Shown: positions 41,770 through 50,980, counted from the stretch's first letter. The stretch is 53,624 nucleotides of DNA from CAYSRC01 sp964433495 (GCA_964433495.1 CAYSRC010000011.1:1-53624), one strand, 5' to 3'. A program made the numbers and translations. The notes: generated by a model not told the origin, from the letters alone.

Positions 41770-43155
41770 TCAGCACATCAAAAAGCTGTCGAGCTTCTCC
41801 ATTCGGTGACACAACAGCAGGAAAGCGACGACCCAGCCGCACAGACCGCCCAGCAGCAGGGGCAGCGGCAGGAGGTAAAAGCTGCCGGCCCGAACCGCCG
41901 CGACCGCGCCCAAGGCCGTCACTGCCAAAAAGACAAGCGAGGTGATGCAGGCGCTGCCGTTATCGGAGAAATAGTAGAAGACGATGATGGTAAAATGCAT
42001 GCAGAATGCGGCGCAGACCCCGAGGCTTAATATGACAAACATGTGCAGCATCTGAATGCCTGCATCCAAATAGGGGAAAAACACGCTGACCAGGCACACC
42101 AGCACCACCGTAATGACCAGCTGAACCTCGTACACAAAGAACAGCTCCCGCAAAAGCGCCCGGGTCATGACGCCGCGTTCCTTTCGAATCATATGGAGCG
42201 TGCCGTTGTTCAGCGCGGAGATGTACACGACAAACTTCTCATAAAACGCCGTCTCCACCTTCACCACAAAGATGACCAGCGACGGGATGTTGACCATAAA
42301 GGCCAAAAACATAGCCAGGTCGAAGCTGGGGGCCGTGCGGAAAACACTGACCTGCTCACCGAGCTCGGAAAACCACCAGTAGATGATGTTCGGGACATAA
42401 AGGCCCAGCATGTAGGCGAAATTTCCGACAGACAGCGACGGATACTTCCGAAAATAGGGAAGAAACGCAAAATACCGGCCGCGGGGCGCCCCAAAGGTTC
42501 TCGCGCACTGAAACACCAGCGCGAATATCACCACAAAAAAGCAGCTTCCCAGGGCGATGCAGGCCGAAGTCACCCCCTCGACCCCCAGCCGAGCGGTACA
42601 GAACAGATACACCCCGACCGCCAGCACCAGGCCGAAAACGAAGGCGAAGGTCAGCATCTTGTAGTGCTTCAGCGCCGAGGCGTAGTTCATCAGTGTATAC
42701 GCGTCGGTCACCAGCACGCCCAAAAAATAGTAGGCTGTCAAATAGGGCAGCTGAACCTCTCCCCGGCTGTGGAAATACACACCCGCGCACAGTGCGGCCA
42801 TGACAACCCCCGAGACGGCGGAGGTTAACGTCAGCACGCCGAACGCAGAGGGAAAGATCTCCGACTCCCTGTGCAGAAAGATACAGTCGGCAATGTATCG
42901 TGAAACGGGGGTGGAAAAGAAACTTGTAACCAGCAGGGCGCACAGAAAAGCATAGGTAGTGGAGGAAATAAAAAACCGTCCTTCCAGCACCGTTAGACCC
43001 GTTCGGTTCAGCAGGATGTTCATCGCCAGCATCAATACCGCCGACAGAACGGTCGGGCCGATGGTCAGCATGGTGGCGTAGAGGGTCCCCCACACATTGG
43101 ATGCCAGCGTCTTCCGGCCGTATATCTTCTTTAATTCAAACCCGATCCCTGCCAT
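41770..43155 (-). CDS. pelG: Pel exopolysaccharide transporter PelG
   Basis: A 461-residue polytopic membrane protein of the MOP/oligosaccharide flippase type. It begins MAGIGFELKKIYGRKT, the usual PelG start, and has about 12 hydrophobic helices. Segments such as ISSTTYAFLCALLVTSFFS and YFRKYPSLSVGNFAYMLGLY fit the family. It is expected to carry the Pel chain across the membrane with PelD, PelE and PelF. Its first codons overlap the pelF end by 20 bases, implying coupled translation. Confidence 0.92.
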   Translation of the reverse strand: MAGIGFELKKIYGRKTLASNVWGTLYATMLTIGPTVLSAVLMLAMNILLNRTGLTVLEGRFFISSTTYAFLCALLVTSFFSTPVSRYIADCIFLHRESEIFPSAFGVLTLTSAVSGVVMAALCAGVYFHSRGEVQLPYLTAYYFLGVLVTDAYTLMNYASALKHYKMLTFAFVFGLVLAVGVYLFCTARLGVEGVTSACIALGSCFFVVIFALVFQCARTFGAPRGRYFAFLPYFRKYPSLSVGNFAYMLGLYVPNIIYWWFSELGEQVSVFRTAPSFDLAMFLAFMVNIPSLVIFVVKVETAFYEKFVVYISALNNGTLHMIRKERGVMTRALLRELFFVYEVQLVITVVLVCLVSVFFPYLDAGIQMLHMFVILSLGVCAAFCMHFTIIVFYYFSDNGSACITSLVFLAVTALGAVAAVRAGSFYLLPLPLLLGGLCGWVVAFLLLCHRMEKLDSFLMC

Positions 43156-44569
43156 GCGGCTCCTCCTCCAAGCGCTTATAGATATCTCGGTACGCCGTCA
43201 GCATTCCCTCGCGGGTATAGTATGCCTCCACCCGTTTTCTGCCGGCGTGTCCCATGCGCCTCATCAAGGCCGGGTTCCGAATCAGGCGAAGGATCGCCCG
43301 GGCCATGGCCTCGCTGTCCATGACCGGCACCACCAGCCCGGCGGGGCCGAAGCTGTCATCCTCCCGCTCACCCTCAAGAAGGCCCCTGCAGTTGCCCACG
43401 TTTGTCGCTACAAAGGGACACCCCGCCGCCATCCCCTCCAAAAGCGCCAGGGGCTGTCCCTCGCTGATGCTGGACAGAAGCAGCAGATCTATCTCAGGCA
43501 GATGCTCTTTGATGTCGACAAGGCCGAGAAACTCCACGTCCTGTGTCCCCAACTCAGCCAAAAAGTCCGCGCACTCCTGATAATAAACGGGGTCCTCCTC
43601 GCAGTTTCCCATGATCCTCAGCCGGGCCTCCGGCACAGAGCGCTTGACGATGTCGAAAGCCAAAAGCATGGTCTTGACGTCCTTGATGGGCACGACCCGC
43701 AGGATCGCCCCCAGCGTCACGGGGCCGCCCTCCTTTTTGTTCAGGCAGACATCAAAGTCCTCGGCGTTTACGCCGTTGGGTATGACGGCGATCTTCTCGG
43801 GCGGACATCTCAGCTCGATTTGGAGGTCGCGGTTTGCCTCAAACAGGGTGGTGACCACGCTCGCCTGCCGGTATGCGGTGAAGGACAGCTTCTTGAAAAA
43901 GTCGATCCACGGCTCCTTGAACTCCCCCACCACCCAGTTTGAGCGGATGATATCCTCCTCCCGCTCTCTCGTATAGATGCCGTGCTCGGACAAAATGAAG
44001 GGAACCCCCTCCGTATACGAGGCGCAGCTCCCCAGGATGCCGGCGTATCCGGCGGAGACGGCGTGGTAGATGTCCGCTTTCGGGATCTCCTGCGAGAGGA
44101 TATACATCAAAGGAAAGTAAATCCCCCGAAAATTCCACAGAAAGTGCAGAAACACCTTCCTTGACTTCATCCTGCAATACTCCTCCGCACAGATATCGAA
44201 GAAGGATTCGCTCATCAGAAGGTCGCACAGATACCGGCGGTGCTGTCTTGCCAGCTCCAGCACGCCGAGCCAGTTGACGGTGTCCGCGCTGCCGATCAGC
44301 AGCCCTTTCAAGGTCTCCTTTTCCGCCCCGGTCAGACGGATCTTTCGGCCGGTCTTTTTAAACGTCACGTCGCCGAGATACAGCGTCTGAATTGACTTGA
44401 CGTTCTTCGGTATACGGCATTTGTACGCCGGCATATCCTCTCTGGTGGTGGCGATGGCCCACACCGTGAACTCCACATCCGGGAACTGGTCGCACAGCGT
44501 CTGCACCCAGCTGGAGACGCCGCCCGGAACATAGGGGTAGCTTCCCTCACAGATCAGACATACCCGCAT
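43136..44569 (-). CDS. pelF: GT4 glycosyltransferase PelF
   Basis: A 477-residue cytosolic glycosyltransferase that should build the Pel chain from UDP-sugars. The N-terminal half begins MRVCLICEGSYPYVPGGVSSW, a PelF hallmark, and LSEHGIYTREREEDI follows. The GT4 donor site shows VIPNGVN, GAILRVVPIKDVKTM and the E-x7-E motif in SEGQPLALLEGMAAG. It begins three bases after the DUF2194 gene and overlaps pelG. Confidence 0.94.
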   Translation of the reverse strand: MRVCLICEGSYPYVPGGVSSWVQTLCDQFPDVEFTVWAIATTREDMPAYKCRIPKNVKSIQTLYLGDVTFKKTGRKIRLTGAEKETLKGLLIGSADTVNWLGVLELARQHRRYLCDLLMSESFFDICAEEYCRMKSRKVFLHFLWNFRGIYFPLMYILSQEIPKADIYHAVSAGYAGILGSCASYTEGVPFILSEHGIYTREREEDIIRSNWVVGEFKEPWIDFFKKLSFTAYRQASVVTTLFEANRDLQIELRCPPEKIAVIPNGVNAEDFDVCLNKKEGGPVTLGAILRVVPIKDVKTMLLAFDIVKRSVPEARLRIMGNCEEDPVYYQECADFLAELGTQDVEFLGLVDIKEHLPEIDLLLLSSISEGQPLALLEGMAAGCPFVATNVGNCRGLLEGEREDDSFGPAGLVVPVMDSEAMARAILRLIRNPALMRRMGHAGRKRVEAYYTREGMLTAYRDIYKRLEEEPHGRDRV

Positions 44570-44572
44570 GGA

Positions 44573-46270
44573 TCATTCCCCTTCCTCCAGTGTGAGCGTT
44601 CCGTGGTTCTGCTGAACGCGCAGCAGCCAGTACCCGTTGCCGATGTCCTGATATGTCAAGCCCTCGGCGGACACGATGCGGCTGTCGGTGTGATAGAAAA
44701 ACGCCTGCCCTTCCGCGATGCCGCCGCAGTCCAGCTCCACGCAGCCGCCGTCCCTCACCCAGCCGTAGGTCATGTTCTGATAGCTGCGCACATCGTCCTC
44801 GGTTTGGGACAGCGTTCTGCCCTCCAGCCAAAGCGCCTGAGACAGGATCTCCGATTCAAAATAACCGATCTGCAGCCTGTTCTTGTCCCAAACGGCGGGG
44901 TCGTCCTCCGTGGCGATCAGAGCCTTGACGTCAAACACATGCGAAACCATGCCGTAGGCCCCCAAAACAGAGCAGATGGCAAAGAGGTTGCCGTCATCCA
45001 TGAAGTTCCCTTCGGTTGCCGCAGGGAACACGGTGAGCCCGCCCTCCCAGGAGAGCCGAAGGTTCTTACTGCCCAGCATTCCCCGCACGGCCCTTATCTC
45101 GGCGCCGGGTATGTCCGGGATCTCCTCTCGGAGGTTGTCGTTCAGCATGGTCAGGCTCCGGACGGTGTAGCCGGTAAAAAGCCCCGAGAAACGGTCGATA
45201 AAGTCCGTGTTGACCGCAAAGCTCCCGTCCTCACGGCAGTCGACGGCATAGGTCAGCTCCCCGCCGAACTGCAGCGCGGACTTGCAGACAGCCATGAGGA
45301 TCGCGTCATTCTCCGTCTCAAAACTCTCCTGCGAGGGGGCCGCCACCAAAATGCCGGAGGTATAGGGCGTGTCGGTGCGAAGGGAGGTCCCCTGAAAGGC
45401 GGGCCACATCACGTCCCGAACAAAGCCCTCCCCCGAATAGCCGTACACGCGTCTGCACAGCTCGTCCTCCTCCGGCGTGATCATGGGAAGATCATCCAAA
45501 AACACGGCCTTCACCCCCAAAACGGGGTAGATGAAGTCGGGCAGCAGCGCGCTCAAGGCGCCGGTCAAAAGGCCCGCGCAGCGAGGGTCGGAAAGAAATG
45601 TGCCGTTGATCACACAGACGCTTCCCTTCTGCCGGGGATGCGTATAGAGGATGGGGACGTCCTCCCCTATGGCCCGAATATAGACCTCGGCTTTGTCGCT
45701 GACCTTGAGCCGGGCAGAGCCGCTGCTTCCGTCATAGACGGCCTCGTCCGGCTGAAGCGGCAGCAGCGGCTTTTCAAAGGCGAGGTAATGGAAATCGTCC
45801 CCCGGGGACATCTCCCGAATGCCGAACACCGGCCACAGCACAGCTTCATCCTCCGCGATGCCCGCCGCCAAAATGACCCGGCCGCCTTCGTCGACGAAGG
45901 CCATGAGCGCCCCGGGCTCTGCCCAGCGGCTGAGCGAGCTGTCACAGAAAATGACGATATCCTCCCGGTGCACCCTGTCTGTATCCAAATGTCCCTCGCC
46001 GGCCACCGTGAGCTGCAGATCCTGACACAGTCGGCTGACATTGCCGTAGAGCTCCCCGCAGCGCTCGTCTTCGGGGTCACCCAAAAGCCAAACGCGGGGT
46101 CTGTCCCCCTCGTCCACCTGCCTTGCCTCGGTAAACGCCCGCTTCACGGCGGAGTCGGACAGGTTGCGCACCTCGGCGGGGCGGCTCTCATGGATGCTGT
46201 AGATCAGAAAGATGCCGCTCAGGACGGCAATAATCAGGATCAGGTACAAATACCGTTTCAACGAACTCAT
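44573..46270 (-). CDS. DUF2194 protein, PelA-type deacetylase domain
   Basis: A 565-residue protein in the pelA position. One N-terminal helix (about 6-26) anchors it, and the rest should be outside. A Rossmann-like part precedes a DUF2194/deacetylase-like region whose first motif is VFLDDLPMI near 255. Gram-positive Pel clusters encode a PelA protein with the deacetylase but not the hydrolase part, consistent with this. I do not see a clear His-x3-His second motif; the matching region reads SHVFDVKALIATEDD. Two ATGs stand together; I chose the second, seven bases from GGAG. Confidence 0.75.
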   Translation of the reverse strand: MSSLKRYLYLILIIAVLSGIFLIYSIHESRPAEVRNLSDSAVKRAFTEARQVDEGDRPRVWLLGDPEDERCGELYGNVSRLCQDLQLTVAGEGHLDTDRVHREDIVIFCDSSLSRWAEPGALMAFVDEGGRVILAAGIAEDEAVLWPVFGIREMSPGDDFHYLAFEKPLLPLQPDEAVYDGSSGSARLKVSDKAEVYIRAIGEDVPILYTHPRQKGSVCVINGTFLSDPRCAGLLTGALSALLPDFIYPVLGVKAVFLDDLPMITPEEDELCRRVYGYSGEGFVRDVMWPAFQGTSLRTDTPYTSGILVAAPSQESFETENDAILMAVCKSALQFGGELTYAVDCREDGSFAVNTDFIDRFSGLFTGYTVRSLTMLNDNLREEIPDIPGAEIRAVRGMLGSKNLRLSWEGGLTVFPAATEGNFMDDGNLFAICSVLGAYGMVSHVFDVKALIATEDDPAVWDKNRLQIGYFESEILSQALWLEGRTLSQTEDDVRSYQNMTYGWVRDGGCVELDCGGIAEGQAFFYHTDSRIVSAEGLTYQDIGNGYWLLRVQQNHGTLTLEEGE

Positions 46271-46409
46271 CATTTCACTCCGTTTATAACCAAGACAAGG
46301 CGTCCCGGGCACTGAGGCGGCGTGTCTTGCCCGCCCTTTTGGGCGGACCGTCCCACCGCCGAGACCGTCGGACGCCGGAGCCTGCCCCCTGTCGAAAGAC
46401 GAAACAAGC

Positions 46410-47317
46410 TCAGTCGTTCGCCCCTGTTTGTGCGAGGCGGGCCGTCCAATAGCGAAGCTGCTCCAGCCCTTTTGGGGAGAGGCGAACCTGTCTGTTTTGC
46501 CGCAGATCCATGAGAATCGCCTCAAATTTCTGTCGGTCGCCCGCCTGATAGAACAGCTTCAGCATATCCCGATAAGCGGCCTCGCTGCGCATCCTGTCCG
46601 CGTACATCCGCCAAAGAGTCTCCGCATCCCCGCAGCGGCCGAGCGCCGCCAGCGAGCTCAAATATCCCTCAAATTCCTCTGCGGTAACCTCGCTGTCCCC
46701 GGTGTCGAGCTGTCTCTGCACCAGGCTGCACAGGCGTTTTTGATAGGCGCTCTGCTCCCGCGCGGAGAGGATGCCGCTTGCCAGCATCTCGCTCAAAGCC
46801 GCGCAGGCGGTGTGGTATTTTTCGGGGTCGTCAGGGTCGTCGGCATAATCTCTGCGGCACTCAAGCCACCGCGTCTGATAGAGGCGGTATATCTCTGTCT
46901 TTGCAACCGCGGCATAATGGGCCGACTCGGAATCCTCGTCCCTCTCCGCCGCCAAAAGCAGCCTGTAATTCTCCGTCAGATCCTTCTTCAGCTGCTTGAG
47001 CAGAAGGGCCCGCTTCTCCCTGTTGCCGCTGACAGCCATGGCGTCCTCCACCGGCACCACGTTCAGGGCCTCCCGCACGTCGGGATGCTCTCGCGGCAGG
47101 TCGACATCAAAGGGGTGGATCAGGATGGCCTCCTGGTCGAGCCCCAGCCTCTTCATAAACGCCTGGATCAGTCCCGGCAGAAAATAGACGAGAAAGCCGA
47201 GCCCCGGAAGGAACACGAAGTAGACCGCCGCCCGGCCCCCTCATGACGGGTTCGCTTTACAACGGCGTACAGTGCTGTCAGTGCAGCGTTTATCACCAAA
47301 AAACGAATCAACATCAT
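46410..47317 (-). pseudogene. pelE: PelE-like protein gene with an apparent frameshift
   Basis: The N-terminal helix (MMLIRFLVINAALTALYAVV) is read in one frame from 47317, and the rest in another from about 47240. Joining them needs one extra base in the five-C run at 47236-47240 (five G on the coding strand). The repaired protein has about 302 residues: helix 1, then helix 2 (VYFVFLPGLGFLVYFLPG), then a TPR-like helical domain rich in Tyr, Leu and Glu. This is the PelE layout, and the position between pelD and pelA matches. It may be a sequence error, a true lesion or a slippage site. Without repair the second part could start at GTG 47216. Confidence 0.75.
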
Positions 47318-47349
47318 AGCAATTGCAGCCTCGCTTTCCGCCCGCGGGC

Positions 47350-49506
47350 TCAGACCGTCAGCGGCACATCCGCCGCCTCGTCCGACGCCGCCTGCTCGTC
47401 CTCGGCCAAGCGAACTTCCATGCCGCAGAGCTCGAGACGTTCCCGCAGATACTCGAGACTTTGGGGGCCGGTGTTGTTCAGCAGCGCGAACAGCCTCCCG
47501 TTCCCGTCGGTTCCCAGGCAATCCGTCGCGCGAAATACCCGACCCGCAGCCTCTGCGGCCTGTGCCATCGGGCCTGAATACAGCAGCTCTGCCACGCAGT
47601 ATTCCGCCACGCCCTTCTCGTCCTTCTCCCCGGCCAAAAGAACCTGCTCGCGGAACGCCTCGGGCTTTAGGATGTCTGTGTCCTTCACATAGCGGCTCTC
47701 TCTCGAGAGCTCTTCATATTGCAGCGCCTTTTCCATGGCGTCCCGAAGCAGCATGGACAGGGTTTTGAGCAGGTTGATATGGTACAGTGTCTCACTCTCA
47801 TAGGGCAGCGTTTTGATGAGGATCACCGCAAGGGGGACATCACGACACACAACGGGCATCACAACCGCAGGCTCCCCGCTCCCGATCTCGCCCTGATAGA
47901 GCTCTCCGCGAACCACCGCGTTATAAATATTAGGGCAGTCGGAGAGGTTCCACGACTTTCCGCTCATGACGGAGCTGTCGCCCAGCGCGGCCGCCAGCCG
48001 AAGCCACGGGCTTTTGGCCTGCCCCCGATAGACGGCCACCGTGTCCGTCCCGACCAGCTCCGAAATGATCTGCATCGTCTCCATGAGGATGCGGTCGGGC
48101 TCCCGGACCATCAGGCGGCTGACCATGTCATACAGCTTCGGGAAGCCGGTTTTGGCACTCAGAAGCCGCGTTTCATACTCATTTTTGATCAGCACGTTCT
48201 CATCGTTGATGGCCTTCAGATCCTCGTACTCCTCCCTCAGCATATCCAAATCCAAACGGAGGCTTTGGGCGTCCTGCTTGAGCACGCTTACGGTATAGCT
48301 GACCAAAAGTCCCAAAGAGATGAACTGCACAAAGGCCAGCACAAGGTCCGCGTATGAGTAAAATGCGGTGATCTCAAAAAGGCCCGTGCCCCGGTTGTAC
48401 AGATAGGCGGCGGTGGCCAGGATCGCCGCCAGGGCGCTTTGGTAGATGTTGTAGGCCACCGAGACCGCAATAACATAGACCATCAGCCAATTGACATGGG
48501 AAAACACGCTGCTTGAAGCGCACAGGGACTGCAACAGCATAAATACTTCAAACAGAACCAGATTCTCCGCAATCCGGCGGACAGCCTTCGGGACGCTCCA
48601 CTTTTTTCTGTTCCGTCCCTTTTCCTTGACCCGCGTATAGGAAATCTCGCCCTTTCTCAGCTGCTCCTCCGGGGTCCGAAAGTCTCTCCATCCCAGCTCC
48701 CGGCGGATCCTGCCGCTGTCCGCCAGCGGGGTGCAGTCGGGCTTCTCCCACCGAACGGCCTGCTCCTGAATGCCCAGCCGACGGCAAGCCAGCTCGTACA
48801 GACGCTCTGCGGAGATCTCGCTGCCGCCGCAGACATTGTAGACCTGCTGCGTCCCCGAATCCACCACCCGTTTGACGGCATCCGCAAAATCACTGACGTG
48901 CAGAGGCTGGTACACACGGGACTCCATGCGGTCTTCCTCATGCGCGGCGGCGGAAAATATCCCACTCAAAAAGTCGTCCGCGTCCTCCCTCGGCCGGTCG
49001 GTATAAAGCTGCGACACCCGAAGGACCGTCGCGTCCACACCGTGCTGTTTTCGGTAGATATCCAAAAGCTGTTCCTCTCGGATAAACCGAATCCCCCGCT
49101 CGCTGACGGCGGCGCACTCTGCGGTCTCGTCGGCCTTTTCCGCGGTGTTTCCGTATACCTCGGTAGACGAGAGCAGGATGAACCTTACCTGCGGGATTGC
49201 GGCGGCCGCCCGCAGAGCCCGGGTCAGCAGGGTCACGTCACCGTCCGACTCCTCTTCCTCCTCTTCGGCGTCGCTTATGTAGTGGTTCCCCGCGAATATC
49301 ACACAGTTCGGCGAGATGGAGCGCACAAGTTTGCCGAAGCTTTCCCCCTTGCGGGGGGTTCGATAAAAGCGGTGCAGGCAGACGCCCTTCGGCTTCTTGG
49401 GAATTGCCTTGTCCGACAAAAGGTAGACATCGTGACCCTCCTGCCCCATCCGTTCGGCCAGCGTCTCCGCCAAAGCGTCGCCTGCCCCTATATAGACAAT
49501 TTTCAT
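47350..49506 (-). CDS. pelD: PelD fused to an SDR/epimerase-like domain
   Basis: A 718-residue protein. Residues 1-300 resemble an extended SDR epimerase (IGAGDALAETLA; LLSSTEVYG at 111-119), but the Tyr-x3-Lys pair is not visible where expected. Four membrane helices lie at about 315-405. A short coiled coil (410-445) leads to a GAF domain (460-600) and a degenerate GGDEF domain (610-705). There the GGDEF site reads GNGRL (668-672), so it cannot make cyclic-di-GMP, while the inhibitory-site motif Arg659-x2-Asp662 stands at the canonical nine-residue distance. PelD is the c-di-GMP receptor that switches on Pel synthesis. The ATG follows GAGGAAA. It is the first pel gene. Confidence 0.88.
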   Translation of the reverse strand: MKIVYIGAGDALAETLAERMGQEGHDVYLLSDKAIPKKPKGVCLHRFYRTPRKGESFGKLVRSISPNCVIFAGNHYISDAEEEEEESDGDVTLLTRALRAAAAIPQVRFILLSSTEVYGNTAEKADETAECAAVSERGIRFIREEQLLDIYRKQHGVDATVLRVSQLYTDRPREDADDFLSGIFSAAAHEEDRMESRVYQPLHVSDFADAVKRVVDSGTQQVYNVCGGSEISAERLYELACRRLGIQEQAVRWEKPDCTPLADSGRIRRELGWRDFRTPEEQLRKGEISYTRVKEKGRNRKKWSVPKAVRRIAENLVLFEVFMLLQSLCASSSVFSHVNWLMVYVIAVSVAYNIYQSALAAILATAAYLYNRGTGLFEITAFYSYADLVLAFVQFISLGLLVSYTVSVLKQDAQSLRLDLDMLREEYEDLKAINDENVLIKNEYETRLLSAKTGFPKLYDMVSRLMVREPDRILMETMQIISELVGTDTVAVYRGQAKSPWLRLAAALGDSSVMSGKSWNLSDCPNIYNAVVRGELYQGEIGSGEPAVVMPVVCRDVPLAVILIKTLPYESETLYHINLLKTLSMLLRDAMEKALQYEELSRESRYVKDTDILKPEAFREQVLLAGEKDEKGVAEYCVAELLYSGPMAQAAEAAGRVFRATDCLGTDGNGRLFALLNNTGPQSLEYLRERLELCGMEVRLAEDEQAASDEAADVPLTV

Positions 49507-49639
49507 AAAGCTTTTTCCTCTGTATTCAATAAGGGTCAAATCCCCGTTATTCAACAAACTGCACGAGGCGTCGGCCTCTTAATTGCAGCGGGGCAATCCC
49601 CCCGCTGCTGCAGGATGTCAGGCGCAGCCCGCAGCCCGG

Positions 49640-49860
49640 GTCGCGAGGTTATCCTGCCGCGGTTATAGCATGTGCCGCACGACCGCCCATGCTGTACACG
49701 GATGGGCTTTGCGAACATCGCCGTCTGCTTATACCTACGCGAGCCGTGCGTCGGTGCGCCGCGCCGACAACCTTCATTCGGTCAGAGCCATGGCTCTGAC
49801 CGGCTTCCGCATTGGATGGGGAAGCCGAAAAACAACTTAACCCAAAACCATTGATATTCG
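49640..49860 (-). ncRNA. Structured RNA candidate upstream of pelD (raiA-like?)
   Basis: On the minus strand about 200 bases can fold into several stems: 49801-49808 with 49820-49827, the 24-base palindrome 49779-49802, 49750-49754 with 49764-49768, and 49685-49690 with 49702-49707. GGTTA (49842-49838) and TAACC (49651-49647) could close the whole structure. No convincing protein is coded. The layout reminded me of the raiA-motif RNAs of Firmicutes, from memory only. It does not match the GEMM c-di-GMP riboswitch core. Confidence 0.45.
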
Positions 49861-49894
49861 TTCCGTCCGCGTGTTCTTCGCCGCGGACGGAACG
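49859..49894. other. Long hairpin before the RNA candidate
   Basis: A perfect 13-bp stem (49859-49871 with 49882-49894) with a 10-base loop lies between the AP2 gene and the RNA candidate. No T run follows on either strand. It may end the AP2 transcript or belong to the RNA. Confidence 0.4.
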
Positions 49895-49954
49895 GCAGCA
49901 GGCCTTCCGTACCGCCCGCCTGCCGACCCGGGGCTCTTTCAAAAGCGGCACGCG

Positions 49955-50905
49955 TTATGTGCCCTCTGCCTCGCCCGAAAAATCGAGTTTTTCGTCACGG
50001 GCTCGGGGCCCCCTCGCGTCCGCTTTATCGCTCGCCGCTGCTGTGTTTTCGCCCTGCGGATGGTTCGCGTGATACCATTCGAGAAAGTCGTCGTGCAATT
50101 TTTCGCCGCGCTTGCGCGCGAGGATCGCCTGCTCCTTGTCGGAATAAGAGCCGAGATAGTAGGTCTTGCCTTTGAACATAATCTGCGCAATCCACTTCCC
50201 GTTTTTTCGGTTGAGATAAACGCCGGTGTGTCCGCTGGTATTGCTGGCGATCAAACGGTTCTTTCCCGCCTCCAAAACAGTCACCGACGTGCCGTCGATC
50301 AGCTTCAGATTATCCCGATAGATTTCCGATTGCAGGCAGCCGCAGCTTTTGGTTTTTCCGCTTTGGAGCAGGGTCTGCCCCACAATTGTCTCGTTTCCGC
50401 AGTCGCACACACACCTCCAGCGGTGCATCCCGTCCTGTTTCCCGGCGTACGCGACCACGGTCAGGCGGCCGAAGCGCTTCCCGATATAATCCTTCCTCGC
50501 CGGGCGGCCGAGACATCCGCAGCTTTTTCGATATCCCGCAGTCAGCTGATGCAGCGGAGCGCAGACCTCGCCGCCGCAGTCACACCGGCACAGCCAAACC
50601 GCACTGCCCCTTATGACCCTGCCCGTCGGTTCTACGGCCGTCAGTTTGCCGAAACGCATACCGGCAATATCCCGTTGTCCCGGCTTGACCGCGGAAACAC
50701 AGCCGCAGTCTGTTACGGTCTGTCTTTGCAGACAGCGGGTATCCAGCATGATTTCGCCGCCGCAGTCACACCGGCACAGCCAAACCATATAGTTCCCTTT
50801 TCGTTTTTCGGTGGGCGCAACCACGGTCAGCCTGCCGACGCGGCAGCCCACGCCGATGTGCGGGCGAACCTTTTTCCCCTGTGCGGACAAACCCTTTTCT
50901 GCCAA
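49955..50905 (-). CDS. AP2-domain protein with three zinc-ribbon-like repeats
   Basis: A 316-residue protein. Three repeats (about 20-70, 81-132 and 140-191) each begin G-x-R-x-G-x-L-T-V and contain W-x-C-x-C-D-C-G, then a CGC end, a pattern fit for zinc binding. An AP2-type DNA-binding domain (about 225-270; HTGVYLNRKNGKWIA, YLGSYSDKEQA) follows, then a charged tail. AP2 proteins of this kind travel with phages and integrases in Firmicutes. The start is a TTG behind AAGGAG. It sits just after the integrase gene on the same strand. Confidence 0.75.
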   Translation of the reverse strand: MAEKGLSAQGKKVRPHIGVGCRVGRLTVVAPTEKRKGNYMVWLCRCDCGGEIMLDTRCLQRQTVTDCGCVSAVKPGQRDIAGMRFGKLTAVEPTGRVIRGSAVWLCRCDCGGEVCAPLHQLTAGYRKSCGCLGRPARKDYIGKRFGRLTVVAYAGKQDGMHRWRCVCDCGNETIVGQTLLQSGKTKSCGCLQSEIYRDNLKLIDGTSVTVLEAGKNRLIASNTSGHTGVYLNRKNGKWIAQIMFKGKTYYLGSYSDKEQAILARKRGEKLHDDFLEWYHANHPQGENTAAASDKADARGPRARDEKLDFSGEAEGT

Positions 50906-50980
50906 TCTGATTCGCACTCCTTGGAATTGAAAACAGGATTCACGACCCAAACCGCTGTGTCTGCCGCAGTATCCGACATC

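Noticed and set aside
49507..49860. GEMM-type c-di-GMP riboswitch before pelD
   Set aside because: Only a short GCAAAGCC resemblance is present; the conserved core and tetraloop-receptor arrangement are not recognisable.
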